DNA from: Pedococcus sp031456495
Lineage (GTDB): Bacteria; Actinomycetota; Actinomycetes; Actinomycetales; Dermatophilaceae
Reading direction: 5' to 3'
NCBI RefSeq assembly: GCF_031456495.1
Contig: NZ_JAVDUW010000002.1
Location: 372,001-436,000, forward strand
DNA: 64,000 nt
Of the stretch, positions 1 to 8,187 are shown piece by piece. The translations under genes were made by a program, and so were the position numbers. Under the pieces are notes generated by a model. That model ran no database searches and was not told where the DNA came from. It saw only the letters and a program-made list of their open reading frames with translations. Every line of letters begins with the position of its first letter. Positions within the stretch are counted from its first letter, which is position 1.

Positions 1-51
1 GTGCCCCGCACGGCTGCGTGGCACCGTGCAGAACCACGAGAGGAAGTCCGC

Positions 52-624
52 ATGGCCCCCGTCAGCAGGTCAGTCACGGTCGCCGCGGTCGGCGCCGTCG
101 CCGCCGTCGCCGCAGGGATCGGTGCGAGCCAGGCGTTCGCCAGCGCCACGCCCACCCCCACCACCGGCACGGCGGCCACCGCTCCGGCGGCCCCCCGCCC
201 GGACGGCGACGGGGACGGCCACGGCCCGGGTGGTCACCGGGGCGGCCCCGGCACGGGGATGGACACCGCCGCCCTCGCCAAGGCACTGGGCGTGAGTGAG
301 TCGAAGCTGTCTGCCGCGCTGCAGTCGGCGCGGGAGGCGACGAGGCCGTCCACGCCCCCGGCGCAGGGCACGCGGCCGTCCGAGGCGGACCGCACGGCCC
401 GCGAGAAGGCGATGGCTGCGGCCTTGGCCAAGGCGCTCGGCGTGAGCGAGTCCAAGGTGCAGGCCGCGCTGGACTCGGTTCGCTCCCAGCGCGAGGCCGA
501 GCACCGTTCCGACCTGGTCACGCGGCTGGACGCTGCGGTCAAGGCCGGGACGCTGAGCGCCGCGGACAAGGCGTCGGTCCTCAAGGCCTTCGACGCGGGC
601 GTGCTGGGCGGCCCGCGACCCTGA
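52..624 (+). CDS. Exported Ala-rich protein of unknown function
   Basis: Not recognised. The 190-residue product has an N-terminal hydrophobic, alanine/valine-rich segment (residues about 7-31, ending ASQAFAS-A), which looks like a signal peptide, then a Thr/Pro/Gly/His/Asp-rich linker, then two near-identical helical units beginning AALAKALGVSESK at about residues 73 and 123. The repeated unit reads like a small helical domain duplicated around a charged linker. The ATG at 52 was preferred over an in-frame GTG at 1 because an AGAGGA stretch lies upstream (38-45) and the signal peptide starts there; if the GTG is used, or if the gene began upstream of the window, 17 or more residues are added. 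A strong terminator follows. Confidence 0.65.
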   Translation: MAPVSRSVTVAAVGAVAAVAAGIGASQAFASATPTPTTGTAATAPAAPRPDGDGDGHGPGGHRGGPGTGMDTAALAKALGVSESKLSAALQSAREATRPSTPPAQGTRPSEADRTAREKAMAAALAKALGVSESKVQAALDSVRSQREAEHRSDLVTRLDAAVKAGTLSAADKASVLKAFDAGVLGGPRP

Positions 625-660
625 CGGCGTCCGCGTCGGCCTCCCTGCCACGGCGCGCTG

Positions 661-699
661 CGACAAGGCCCCCGGACGAGGCGTCCGGGGGCCTTGTCG
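661..699 (+). terminator. Rho-independent-like terminator after the exported protein gene
   Basis: Perfect 18-bp inverted repeat (661-678 with 682-699) around a 3-nt AGG loop. There is only a short T content afterwards, as is usual for hairpin terminators in high-GC actinobacteria. It separates the upstream gene from the ribosomal operon. Confidence 0.85.
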
Positions 700-1081
700 T
701 GCCCCGGCGTGGGCACGGCATACGCTCGAGGCCGGGGGCACGACGCGCCACGAGTGCCGGTATGCCGGGTGCCCCGAGGCCGATTTGGTAGGTCGCGGGG
801 GGCTCTGGCACACTGGACCGGTTGCTTGACGCGCGTCGCCGACCCATGTCGGTGGTGCCACCCCCGGTGACACACCTCGAACCGGCTCCACGACGTGGGC
901 AGGGGCGACACTCCAGGGAAGCGCAAGCCCCGGCTCCGCCGGATGTCTGACACAACCGCACGACACCGGGGAAACCCATGTCGTCGGACCGTGGAACGGG
1001 TGCGACACACCCGACCGCGGGGGTCGGAGTCCGTGAGCCGGCCACATGCAAGCTGTACGGCGAGAGAGAGACGTAACGGAG
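700..1081 (+). promoter_or_regulatory. Leader and promoter region of the S10 operon
   Basis: Gene-free stretch of about 380 nt before rpsJ. A possible promoter is TTGGTA at 785-790 and CACACT at 809-814 (18-bp spacer); a second TTGAC lies at 826-830 without a clear -10 box. CCCATGTCG occurs twice in the leader (844 and 976), and GACACAC/GACACAA words recur, so the transcript may fold, but no known riboregulator was recognised. Two copies of the GTATGCC motif lie at its left end (717-723 and 760-766). Promoter assignment is by eye and weak. Confidence 0.35.
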
Positions 1082-1390
1082 ATGGCGGGACAGAAGATCC
1101 GCATCCGACTGAAGTCGTATGACCACGAGGTCATCGACAACTCGGCGCGCAAGATTGTCGACACGGTGACCCGTGCCGGTGCGACGGTGGTCGGCCCTGT
1201 GCCGCTGCCCACGGAGAAGAACGTCTTCGTGGTCATCCGTTCGCCCCACAAGTACAAGGACAGCCGCGAGCACTTCGAGATGCGCACCCACAAGCGCCTC
1301 ATCGACATCATCGACCCGACGCCCAAGGCCGTCGACTCGCTGATGCGCCTCGACCTCCCGGCTGACGTCAACATCGAGATCAAGCTCTGA
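1082..1390 (+). CDS. rpsJ: 30S ribosomal protein S10
   Basis: 102-residue uS10, exactly family length. It begins MAGQKIRIRLKSYDHEVID and contains the conserved RSPHKYKDSREHFEMRTHKR loop that packs into the 30S head. S10 also doubles as NusE in transcription antitermination with NusB. The ATG at 1082 was chosen over an in-frame ATG at 1046 because the family N-terminus starts here and GGAG lies directly upstream. It is the first gene of the S10 operon, followed 10 nt later by rplC. Confidence 0.97.
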   Translation: MAGQKIRIRLKSYDHEVIDNSARKIVDTVTRAGATVVGPVPLPTEKNVFVVIRSPHKYKDSREHFEMRTHKRLIDIIDPTPKAVDSLMRLDLPADVNIEIKL

Positions 1391-1400
1391 GGCTGACGAC

Positions 1401-2057
1401 ATGACCACCACTGCTACCAAGACCGTGAAGGGCGTCCTGGGCACCAAGCTCGGGATGACCCAGGTGTGGGACGCCGACAACCGGCTCGTCCCCGTCACCG
1501 TCATCCAGGCCGGTCCCTGCGTCGTGACCCAGGTGCGCGACGCCGACACCGACGGCTACGCCGCGGTCCAGATCGGCTTCGGCGCGATCGACCCGCGCAA
1601 GGTGACCAAGCCGCTCACCGGCCACTTCGAGAAGGCCGGCGTGACGCCGCGTCGCCACCTCGTCGAGCTCCGCACCGCCGACGCCGCCGAGTACACGCTC
1701 GGCCAGGAGGTCACGGTCGAGAGCTTCGAGGCGGGCCAGGACATCGACGTCACCGGCACCACCAAGGGCAAGGGCTTCGCCGGTGTCATGAAGCGTCACG
1801 GCTTCAAGGGCGTCAGCTCCTCCCACGGTGCGCACAAGAACCACCGCAAGCCGGGCTCGATCGGTGGCTGCGCCACCCCGGGCCGCGTCTTCAAGGGCAT
1901 GCGCATGGCCGGCCGCATGGGCGGCGTGCGCCAGACCACCCAGAACCTGACGATCCACGCCGTGGACGCCGAGAAGGGCCTGCTGCTCGTCAAGGGTGCC
2001 GTCCCCGGCCCCCGCGGCGGCACCGTCCTCGTCCGCACGGCCGCGAAGGGAGCCTGA
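1401..2057 (+). CDS. rplC: 50S ribosomal protein L3
   Basis: 218-residue uL3. The long extension that reaches toward the peptidyl-transferase centre is visible around residues 125-165 (KGFAGVMKRHGFKG, then SHGAHKNHRKPGSIGG and MAGRMGG). L3 is an early assembly protein that binds near the 3' end of 23S rRNA. A GAGG lies 8-11 nt upstream of the ATG. Only 5 nt separate its stop from the rplD start, so the genes are co-transcribed and probably translationally coupled. Confidence 0.97.
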   Translation: MTTTATKTVKGVLGTKLGMTQVWDADNRLVPVTVIQAGPCVVTQVRDADTDGYAAVQIGFGAIDPRKVTKPLTGHFEKAGVTPRRHLVELRTADAAEYTLGQEVTVESFEAGQDIDVTGTTKGKGFAGVMKRHGFKGVSSSHGAHKNHRKPGSIGGCATPGRVFKGMRMAGRMGGVRQTTQNLTIHAVDAEKGLLLVKGAVPGPRGGTVLVRTAAKGA

Positions 2058-2062
2058 CCCAC

Positions 2063-2824
2063 ATGGCTACCAAGACCGTTGCCGCTGACCTCCCCGCCGA
2101 GATCTTCGACGTCCAGGTCAACGTGCCGCTGATCCACCAGGTCGTCGTCGCGCAGATGGCTGCCGCCCGCCAGGGCACGCACGCCACCAAGACGCGCGGC
2201 GAGGTCCGCGGTGGTGGCCGCAAGCCGTACCGCCAGAAGGGCACCGGCCGCGCCCGCCAGGGCTCGACCCGCGCGCCGCAGTTCGCCGGTGGTGGCACCG
2301 TCCACGGCCCGCAGCCGCGCGACTACAGCCAGCGGACCCCCAAGAAGATGAAGGCCGCTGCCCTGCGTGGCGCCCTCTCCGACCGGGCCCGTCACGACCG
2401 CGTCCACGTGGTCGAGTCGCTCGTCACCGGTGACGCCCCGTCCACCAAGGACGCCGTCGCGCTGCTGGCCGGCCTGACCACCCGCACCAACCTGCTCGTC
2501 GTGCTCGACCGCAGCGACATCGTGTCGCTGAAGTCGGTGCGCAACGTCGAGGGCGTGCACGTGCTCGCGGCCGACCAGCTCAACACCTACGACGTGCTGT
2601 GCGCCGACGAGGTCGTCTTCACCAAGGCCGCCCTCGACGCGTTCGTCAACGGTGCCCAGCCGGTCGGCGGCGTCGAGGCCGAGGTCGTCGTGACCGAGGC
2701 CGTCGCCGAGGCGCCCGCCGAGAAGCCGGCGGCCAAGAAGGCCCCCGCGAAGAAGGCCGCCGCCAAGAAGGCCACCGCCACCAAGGCCGCCGAGGCCGAG
2801 GCGGCTGAGGAGGAGACGAAGTGA
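2063..2824 (+). CDS. rplD: 50S ribosomal protein L4, with Lys/Ala/Glu-rich C-terminal tail
   Basis: 253-residue uL4. The conserved loop GGGRKPYRQKGTGRARQGS that lines the exit tunnel is at about residues 50-70. The folded part ends near residue 210; the last 40 or so residues are low-complexity Ala/Lys/Glu repeats (PAEKPAAKKAPAKK), a tail found on many actinobacterial L4 proteins and absent from E. coli L4. The start is the ATG at 2063. Its TGA overlaps the GTG of rplW (GTGA, 4 nt), which implies coupled translation. In enterobacteria L4 also represses its operon; nothing in this leader shows that here. Confidence 0.96.
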   Translation: MATKTVAADLPAEIFDVQVNVPLIHQVVVAQMAAARQGTHATKTRGEVRGGGRKPYRQKGTGRARQGSTRAPQFAGGGTVHGPQPRDYSQRTPKKMKAAALRGALSDRARHDRVHVVESLVTGDAPSTKDAVALLAGLTTRTNLLVVLDRSDIVSLKSVRNVEGVHVLAADQLNTYDVLCADEVVFTKAALDAFVNGAQPVGGVEAEVVVTEAVAEAPAEKPAAKKAPAKKAAAKKATATKAAEAEAAEEETK

Positions 2825-3126
2825 GCACCCTCGCTGCTGGCAAGGACCCGCGCGACATCCTGATCGCGCCTGTGGTCTCCGAGAAGTCGTACTCGCTGCT
2901 CGACCAGGGCAAGTACACCTTCATCGTCGACCCGCGTGCGAACAAGACCGAGATCAAGATCGCCGTCGAGCGCATCTTCGGCGTCAAGGTCGACTCCGTC
3001 CACACCCTCAACCGCCCCGGCAAGACCCGCCGTACGCGGTTCGGCCTCGGCAAGCGCAAGGACACCAAGCGTGCGATCGTCACCCTCCGCGAGGGCTCGA
3101 TCGACATCTTCGGTGCCGGCGCCTGA
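2821..3126 (+). CDS. rplW: 50S ribosomal protein L23
   Basis: 101-residue uL23 starting with GTG, which overlaps the rplD stop. The family core is visible as IAPVVSEKSYSLLDQGKYTF and VHTLNRPGKTRRTRFG. L23 sits at the tunnel exit and is the docking point for trigger factor and SRP. No extra domain. A 35-nt spacer with an AAGGAAC ribosome-binding site leads into rplB. Confidence 0.96.
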   Translation: MSTLAAGKDPRDILIAPVVSEKSYSLLDQGKYTFIVDPRANKTEIKIAVERIFGVKVDSVHTLNRPGKTRRTRFGLGKRKDTKRAIVTLREGSIDIFGAGA

Positions 3127-3161
3127 CGGGAACGCTGAAGAGACGTAAGGAACTTCGAAAC

Positions 3162-3998
3162 ATGGGTATCCGCAAGTACAAGCCGACGACGCCCGGGCGT
3201 CGTGGCTCCAGCGTTGCCGACTTCGTCGAGGTCACTCGCTCCACGCCGGAGAAGTCGCTGGTCCGCCCCCTGAGCAAGTCCGGCGGCCGCAACAGCAACG
3301 GCCGGATCACGACCCGCCACATCGGTGGTGGCCACAAGCGCGCCTACCGCGTCATCGACTTCCGTCGCCATGACAAGGACGGCGTGCCGGCCAAGGTCGC
3401 TCACATCGAGTACGACCCCAACCGCACCGCCCGCATCGCGCTGCTGCACTACGCCGACGGCGAGAAGCGCTACATCCTGGCCCCCCGTGGCCTGGAGCAG
3501 GGCATGGCGATCGAGAACGGCCCCGGCGCCGACATCAAGCCCGGCAACAGCCTGCCGCTGCGCAACATCCCGACCGGTACGGTCATCCACGCCGTCGAGC
3601 TCAAGCCCGGGGGCGGCGCGAAGATCGCCCGCTCCGCCGGTGTGCGCGTGCAGCTCGTCGCCAAGGACGGCCCCTACGCCCAGCTGCGCATGCCGTCCGG
3701 TGAGATCCGCAACGTCGACCTGCGCTGCCGCGCGACCGTCGGCGAGGTCGGCAACGCCGAGCAGTCGAACATCAACTGGGGCAAGGCCGGCCGCATGCGC
3801 TGGAAGGGCAAGCGCCCGACCGTCCGCGGTGTCGCCATGAACCCGGTGGACCACCCGCACGGTGGTGGTGAGGGCAAGACCTCCGGTGGTCGCCACCCGG
3901 TCAGCCCGTGGGGCCAGGCCGAGGGCCGCACCCGCCGCCCCGGCAAGCCGAGCGACAAGATGATCGTCCGTCGCCGCCGTACTGGCAAGAAGCGCTGA
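3162..3998 (+). CDS. rplB: 50S ribosomal protein L2
   Basis: 278-residue uL2, a typical length. It contains GRITTRHIGGGHKRAYR near the N-terminus and the highly conserved GVAMNPVDHPHGGGEG loop at about residues 223-238, whose His is important for peptidyl-transferase assembly. The ATG is preceded by TAAGGAAC. It is fully conserved in appearance; the 15-nt spacer to rpsS carries AGGAG. Confidence 0.98.
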   Translation: MGIRKYKPTTPGRRGSSVADFVEVTRSTPEKSLVRPLSKSGGRNSNGRITTRHIGGGHKRAYRVIDFRRHDKDGVPAKVAHIEYDPNRTARIALLHYADGEKRYILAPRGLEQGMAIENGPGADIKPGNSLPLRNIPTGTVIHAVELKPGGGAKIARSAGVRVQLVAKDGPYAQLRMPSGEIRNVDLRCRATVGEVGNAEQSNINWGKAGRMRWKGKRPTVRGVAMNPVDHPHGGGEGKTSGGRHPVSPWGQAEGRTRRPGKPSDKMIVRRRRTGKKR

Positions 3999-4013
3999 TA
4001 GGAGCCTGGAAAC

Positions 4014-4295
4014 ATGCCTCGCAGTCTGAAGAAGGGCCCCTTCATCGACGACCACCTGCAGAAGAAGGTGGACGCCCAGAACGAAGCGGGTTCGAAGAAC
4101 GTCATCAAGACCTGGTCGCGTCGGTCGGTCATCTCGCCCGACATGCTGGGCCACACCTTCGCCGTTCACGACGGCCGCAAGCACGTCCCGGTGTTCGTCA
4201 CCGAGTCGATGGTCGGCCACAAGCTCGGTGAGTTCGCGCCGACCCGCACGTTCAAGGGTCACGTGAAGGAAGACAAGAAGGGGCGTCGTCGCTGA
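4014..4295 (+). CDS. rpsS: 30S ribosomal protein S19
   Basis: 93-residue uS19 starting MPRSLKKGPFIDDHL, with VFVTESMVGHKLGEFAPTR toward the C-terminus. It binds the 30S head next to S13 and contacts the A-site finger region. Ribosome-binding site AGGAG lies upstream of the ATG. The stop TGA overlaps the rplV start as TGATG. Confidence 0.97.
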   Translation: MPRSLKKGPFIDDHLQKKVDAQNEAGSKNVIKTWSRRSVISPDMLGHTFAVHDGRKHVPVFVTESMVGHKLGEFAPTRTFKGHVKEDKKGRRR

Positions 4296-4696
4296 TGGCC
4301 GCCTCCACTGAGAACAAGGACAACGTGATGGAAGCCAAGGCCGTCGCGCGCCACGTGCGCGTCACGCCGATGAAGGCCCGCCGCATGGTCGACCTCATCC
4401 GTGGCCAGCAGGTCACCGAGGCCGTCGCGGTGCTCACTTTCGCGCCGCAGTCCGCGTCCGACCCGGTGAAGAAGGTGCTCGAGAGCGCCGTCGCCAACGC
4501 CCGGGTCAAGGCGGACAAGGCGTCGGAGGCGTTCGACGAGCGCAACCTCGTCGTCAGCGCTGCCTTCGTGGACGAGGGCCCGACGATGAAGCGGTTCCGC
4601 CCGCGCGCCCAGGGCCGCGCGGCCCGCATCAACAAGCGCACCAGCCACATCACCGTGGTCGTCACGCCGAAGACCACCAAGGGAGGCACCCGCTAA
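4295..4696 (+). CDS. rplV: 50S ribosomal protein L22
   Basis: 133-residue uL22. The tunnel-lining beta hairpin lies in the C-terminal third (AFVDEGPTMKRFRPRAQGRA). The ATG at 4295 overlaps the rpsS stop (TGATG); an internal ATG at 4328 (MEAKAVARHVRV) would give the shorter N-terminus seen in many species, so the first 11 residues are less certain. The TAA overlaps the rpsC ATG (TAATG). Confidence 0.95.
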   Translation: MAASTENKDNVMEAKAVARHVRVTPMKARRMVDLIRGQQVTEAVAVLTFAPQSASDPVKKVLESAVANARVKADKASEAFDERNLVVSAAFVDEGPTMKRFRPRAQGRAARINKRTSHITVVVTPKTTKGGTR

Positions 4697-5517
4697 TGGG
4701 CCAGAAGGTCAACCCGCACGGCTTCCGCCTCGGCATCACCACCGAGCACAAGAGCCGCTGGTTCGCTGACTCCACCAAGGAGGGCCAGCGCTACCGCGAC
4801 TACGTCAAGGAGGACGTGGCGATCCGCAAGCTCATGTCCGAGGGCATGGAGCGCGCCGGCATCTCCCGCGTCGAGATCGAGCGCACCCGCGACCGCGTCC
4901 GCGTGGACATCCACACGGCGCGCCCGGGCATCGTCATCGGTCGCCGTGGCGCCGAGGCCGACCGCATCCGCGGCGAGCTCGAGAAGCTCACGGGCAAGCA
5001 GGTGCAGCTGAACATCCTCGAGGTCAAGAACCCCGAGATCGACGCGCAGCTGGTCGCCCAGGGCATCGCCGAGCAGCTCTCGGCCCGTGTCTCCTTCCGT
5101 CGGGCGATGCGCAAGGGCATGCAGTCCGCCACCCGCGCCGGCGCCAAGGGCATCCGTGTCCAGGTGTCCGGTCGCCTCGGCGGCGCGGAGATGTCGCGCA
5201 CCGAGTTCTACCGCGAGGGTCGCGTGCCGCTGCACACCCTGCGCGCGAACATCGACTACGGCTTCTACGAGGCCCGCACGACCTTCGGCCGCATCGGCGT
5301 GAAGGTGTGGATCTACAAGGGTGACGTCACCGCTCGCGAGCTGGCCCAGCAGCAGGCTGCCGCCCCGCGCCCGAGCCGTGGCCCGCGCCGCGACGGCGCC
5401 GACCGTCCCGCCCGCGCCCGTCGCGAGCGGACCGAGGCCCCGGCCGCCACCGAGACGACCGCCGCCGAGGCGACCGCCCCCGAGGCGAGCGCACCGGCTG
5501 CCACTGAGGAGGCCTGA
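4696..5517 (+). CDS. rpsC: 30S ribosomal protein S3
   Basis: 273-residue uS3. An N-terminal domain and KH domain (IVIGRRGAEADRIRGELEKLTG, within residues about 72-95) are followed by the C-terminal S3 domain (GRLGGAEMSRTE, GVKVWIYKG). The last 50 or so residues are an Arg/Ala/Pro/Glu-rich low-complexity tail, common in actinobacteria. S3 forms part of the mRNA entry helicase with S4 and S5. Start fixed by TAATG overlap with rplV; rplP follows after 5 nt. Confidence 0.96.
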   Translation: MGQKVNPHGFRLGITTEHKSRWFADSTKEGQRYRDYVKEDVAIRKLMSEGMERAGISRVEIERTRDRVRVDIHTARPGIVIGRRGAEADRIRGELEKLTGKQVQLNILEVKNPEIDAQLVAQGIAEQLSARVSFRRAMRKGMQSATRAGAKGIRVQVSGRLGGAEMSRTEFYREGRVPLHTLRANIDYGFYEARTTFGRIGVKVWIYKGDVTARELAQQQAAAPRPSRGPRRDGADRPARARRERTEAPAATETTAAEATAPEASAPAATEEA

Positions 5518-5522
5518 CCGCC

Positions 5523-5942
5523 ATGCTGATTCCTCGTCGAGTCAAGCACCGCAAGCAGCACCACCCGGGTCGCTCGGGCGCTGCCAAGGGCGGGACCAAG
5601 ATCGCGTTCGGCGACTACGGCATCCAGGCCCTCGAGCCCGCCTACGTCACCAACCGCCAGATCGAGTCCGCTCGTATCGCCATGACGCGGTACATGAAGC
5701 GTGGCGGAAAGGTGTGGATCAACATCTACCCCGACCGTCCGCTGACCAAGAAGCCTGCCGAGACCCGCATGGGTTCCGGTAAGGGTTCCCCCGAGTGGTG
5801 GATCGCCAACATCAAGCCCGGCCGCGTCATGTTCGAGGTCTCGGGTGTCTCCGAGGAGGTGGCCCGCGAGGCCATGCGTCTGGCGATGCACAAGCTCCCG
5901 ATGAAGTGCCGCTTCGTTCGGCGTGAGGGTGGTGACATCTGA
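5523..5942 (+). CDS. rplP: 50S ribosomal protein L16
   Basis: 139-residue uL16 with the typical start MLIPRRVKHRKQHH and the conserved GKGSPEWWIANIKPGR segment. It organises the A-site region of 23S rRNA and is a late assembly factor. GGAGG lies inside the end of rpsC, giving a good ribosome-binding site. Its TGA overlaps the rpmC ATG (TGATG). Confidence 0.97.
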   Translation: MLIPRRVKHRKQHHPGRSGAAKGGTKIAFGDYGIQALEPAYVTNRQIESARIAMTRYMKRGGKVWINIYPDRPLTKKPAETRMGSGKGSPEWWIANIKPGRVMFEVSGVSEEVAREAMRLAMHKLPMKCRFVRREGGDI

Positions 5943-6190
5943 TGGCAGTCGGATCCAAGGACCTGACGTCGGAGAACCTGCGTGGTCTCGACGACGACCG
6001 CCTGGTCGACGAGCTGCGCAAGGCCAAGGAGGAGCTGTTCAACCTCCGCTTCCAGTCGGCCACCGGCCAGCTGGACAACCACGGCCGACTGCGCGCGGTC
6101 CGCAAGGACATCGCCCGCATCTACACCGAGCTGCGTGAGCGCGAGCTCGGGATCGGACAGGCTCCGGCCACCACGGAGGAGTCGGCATGA
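5942..6190 (+). CDS. rpmC: 50S ribosomal protein L29
   Basis: 82-residue uL29: two long helices including LRKAKEELFNLRFQSATGQL. It lies at the tunnel exit beside L23. The start overlaps the rplP stop, and the end overlaps the rpsQ start (ATGA), so three genes in a row are coupled by overlap. A slightly extended C-terminus (GQAPATTEESA) is typical of actinobacterial L29. Confidence 0.95.
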   Translation: MAVGSKDLTSENLRGLDDDRLVDELRKAKEELFNLRFQSATGQLDNHGRLRAVRKDIARIYTELRERELGIGQAPATTEESA

Positions 6191-6477
6191 GCGAGAACGT
6201 GAAGGATGAGGCCGTGACGGCGACCGACCGCAACTACCGCAAGACCCGCCAGGGTTACGTGGTGAGCGACAAGATGGACAAGACCGTCGTGGTCGAGGTC
6301 GAGGACCGCGTGAAGCACGCGCTCTACGGCAAGGTCATGCGTCGCTCGAGCAAGGTCAAGGCGCACGACGAGCAGAACTCGGCGGGCATCGGCGACCGGG
6401 TCCTGATCATGGAGACCCGACCGCTGTCGGCCACCAAGCGCTGGCGCGTCGTCGAGATCCTCGAGAAGGCCAAGTAA
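6187..6477 (+). CDS. rpsQ: 30S ribosomal protein S17
   Basis: 96-residue uS17, OB-fold, with RKTRQGYVVSDKMDKTVVVEV and ETRPLSATKRWRVVEI. The first 16 residues before RNYRKTRQG are an acidic extension. It is a primary 16S rRNA binder. ATGA overlap with rpmC. It is the last gene of the classical S10 operon; a 136-nt gap with a hairpin follows. Confidence 0.96.
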   Translation: MSENVKDEAVTATDRNYRKTRQGYVVSDKMDKTVVVEVEDRVKHALYGKVMRRSSKVKAHDEQNSAGIGDRVLIMETRPLSATKRWRVVEILEKAK

Positions 6478-6506
6478 GCACCTGCGGGTCCGCCCGCACC
6501 CCCGGC

Positions 6507-6540
6507 CCGCGCGGCGCCCCTCCCCGAGGGGCGGCCGCGG
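6507..6540 (+). promoter_or_regulatory. GC hairpin in the rpsQ-rplN gap
   Basis: CGCCCCT (6515-6521) pairs with AGGGGCG (6527-6533) around a 5-nt loop, and the flanking CCGCG/CGCGG extends the stem imperfectly. No T-run follows. It may be a weak terminator or processing site between the S10 and spc operons; a separate spc promoter in 6541-6600 is possible, but no convincing -35/-10 pair was seen. Confidence 0.4.
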
Positions 6541-6613
6541 GACCGGACCAGACCACCACAGTTCGGCCAGGCTCACCCGCGGGTGAGAACCAGCTCGACG
6601 ACAGGAGTGAGAA

Positions 6614-6982
6614 GTGATCCAGCAGGAGTCGCGACTGCGCGTCGCCGACAACACCGGTGCCAAGGAGATCCTGTGCATCCGTGTTCTCGGTGGCTCGGGT
6701 CGTCGTTACGCCGGCATCGGTGACGTCATCGTCGCCGCCGTCAAGGACGCCATTCCCGGCGGCAACGTCAAGAAGGGCGACGTCGTCAAGGCGGTCATCG
6801 TGCGCACCACCAAGGAGCGCCGGCGGCCGGACGGCAGCTACATCAAGTTCGACGAGAACGCTGCCGTCATCCTCAAGGGCGACGGCGACCCCCGTGGCAC
6901 CCGCATCTTCGGCCCTGTGGGCCGCGAGCTGCGCGACAAGAAGTTCATGAAGATCATCTCGCTGGCGCCGGAGGTGCTCTGA
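6614..6982 (+). CDS. rplN: 50S ribosomal protein L14
   Basis: 122-residue uL14, exact family length, starting with GTG (MIQQESRLRVADNTGAKEI). It forms inter-subunit bridge B8 with helix 44 and is a binding site for ribosome-silencing factor RsfS. ACAGGAG lies 8 nt upstream of the start. First gene of the spc operon; 3 nt separate it from rplX. Confidence 0.97.
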   Translation: MIQQESRLRVADNTGAKEILCIRVLGGSGRRYAGIGDVIVAAVKDAIPGGNVKKGDVVKAVIVRTTKERRRPDGSYIKFDENAAVILKGDGDPRGTRIFGPVGRELRDKKFMKIISLAPEVL

Positions 6983-6985
6983 GCC

Positions 6986-7336
6986 ATGGCTGCAAAGATG
7001 AAGATCAAGAAGGGCGACCTCGTCCAGGTCCTCACGGGCAAGGACAAGGCCAAGCAGGGCAAGGTCATCGCCGTCTACCCCGAGACCCAGCGCGTGCTGG
7101 TCGAGGGCGTCAACCGCGTGACCCGCCACACCAAGGCCGGCCAGACCGCTCGCGGCAGCCGCACCGGTGGCCTGGTCGTCCAGGAGGCCGCGATCCACGT
7201 GAGCAACGTGGCGATCGTCGACCCGTCCGAGAAGAAGCCGACCCGGGTCAAGACCCGCGTCGAGACCGTCGAGCGTGGCGGCCGCGAGAAGGCCAGCCGC
7301 ACCCGTGTCGCGGTGCGCTCGGGCAAGGACCTGTGA
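6986..7336 (+). CDS. rplX: 50S ribosomal protein L24
   Basis: 116-residue uL24 with the KOW motif near the N-terminus (KIKKGDLVQVLTGKDKAKQGKVI). It starts early 50S assembly at the 5' end of 23S rRNA. The last residues (GREKASRTRVAVRSGKDL) are a little longer than in E. coli. Its TGA overlaps an in-frame GTG (7333) that is an alternative start for rplE. Confidence 0.96.
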   Translation: MAAKMKIKKGDLVQVLTGKDKAKQGKVIAVYPETQRVLVEGVNRVTRHTKAGQTARGSRTGGLVVQEAAIHVSNVAIVDPSEKKPTRVKTRVETVERGGREKASRTRVAVRSGKDL

Positions 7337-7341
7337 GGAAC

Positions 7342-7911
7342 ATGACTGACACCATCGCCGAGAAGTCGGCCCCGCGCCTGAAGACGCGCTACACCGACGA
7401 GATCAAGGGCCAGCTGCTCGAGCAGTTCGGCTACGCGAACGTCATGCAGGTGCCCGGCGTCGTCAAGGTCGTCGTCAACATGGGTGTGGGCGACGCCGCC
7501 AAGGACGCCAAGCTCATCGAGGGCGCGATCCGCGACCTGTCCGCCATCACCGGGCAGAAGCCGATCGTCACCAAGGCCCGCAAGTCGATCGCGCAGTTCA
7601 AGCTGCGCGAGGGCATGCCGATCGGCGCGCACACCACGCTGCGCGGCGACCGCATGTGGGAGTTCCTGGACCGCCTCGTGTCCGTGGCGCTGCCCCGCAT
7701 CCGCGACTTCCGTGGCCTGTCGCCGAAGCAGTTCGACGGCAAGGGCAACTACACCTTCGGCCTGACCGAGCAGTCGATGTTCCACGAGATCGACCAGGAC
7801 CGGATCGACCGCGTGCGTGGCATGGACATCACCGTGGTGACCACCGCCACCAACGACGACGAGGGCCGCGCTCTGCTCAAGGCGCTCGGCTTCCCCTTCA
7901 AGGAGAACTGA
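7342..7911 (+). CDS. rplE: 50S ribosomal protein L5
   Basis: uL5 of 189 residues counted from the ATG at 7342 (MTDTIAEKSAPRLKTRY). A GTG at 7333 that overlaps the rplX stop is in frame and would add MRN; both have an AGGA element at short distance, so the exact start is unsure by three codons. Core motifs include VVNMGVGDAAKD and FGLTEQSMFHEIDQD. L5 anchors 5S rRNA with L18 and forms bridge B1b with S13. Confidence 0.95.
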   Translation: MTDTIAEKSAPRLKTRYTDEIKGQLLEQFGYANVMQVPGVVKVVVNMGVGDAAKDAKLIEGAIRDLSAITGQKPIVTKARKSIAQFKLREGMPIGAHTTLRGDRMWEFLDRLVSVALPRIRDFRGLSPKQFDGKGNYTFGLTEQSMFHEIDQDRIDRVRGMDITVVTTATNDDEGRALLKALGFPFKEN

Positions 7912-7912
7912 C

Positions 7913-8098
7913 ATGGCGAAGACCGCCCTGATCAACAAGGCCAACAAGAAGCCGAAGTTCAAGGTTCGTGCCTACACGCGCTGCCAGCGCTGCGGCCGCC
8001 CGCACTCGGTGTACCGCAAGTTCGGCCTGTGCCGTGTCTGCCTCCGGGAGATGGCCCACCGCGGCGAGCTCCCCGGCGTGACCAAGAGCTCCTGGTAA
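7913..8098 (+). CDS. rpsN: 30S ribosomal protein S14, zinc-binding type
   Basis: 61-residue uS14 of the short zinc-binding (type Z, C+) form. The four cysteines are in RCQRCGRPHSVYRKFGLCRVC. It starts 1 nt after the rplE stop, with AAGGAG inside rplE serving as ribosome-binding site. The zinc-free S14 paralogue that many actinobacteria carry for zinc limitation is not in this window. Confidence 0.97.
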   Translation: MAKTALINKANKKPKFKVRAYTRCQRCGRPHSVYRKFGLCRVCLREMAHRGELPGVTKSSW

Positions 8099-8187
8099 GA
8101 CCCCACCCATCCACGAATTTCTTCTACATCGAAGGTCGCTGCGCGACAGGCGCAGTGAAACCGCGGTGAGAGAGGGCGGAGAAGCCC

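Noticed and set aside
625..1081. tRNA or small RNA gene in the S10 leader
   Set aside because: No cloverleaf or T-arm GTTCRANYC pattern was found; only short inverted words.
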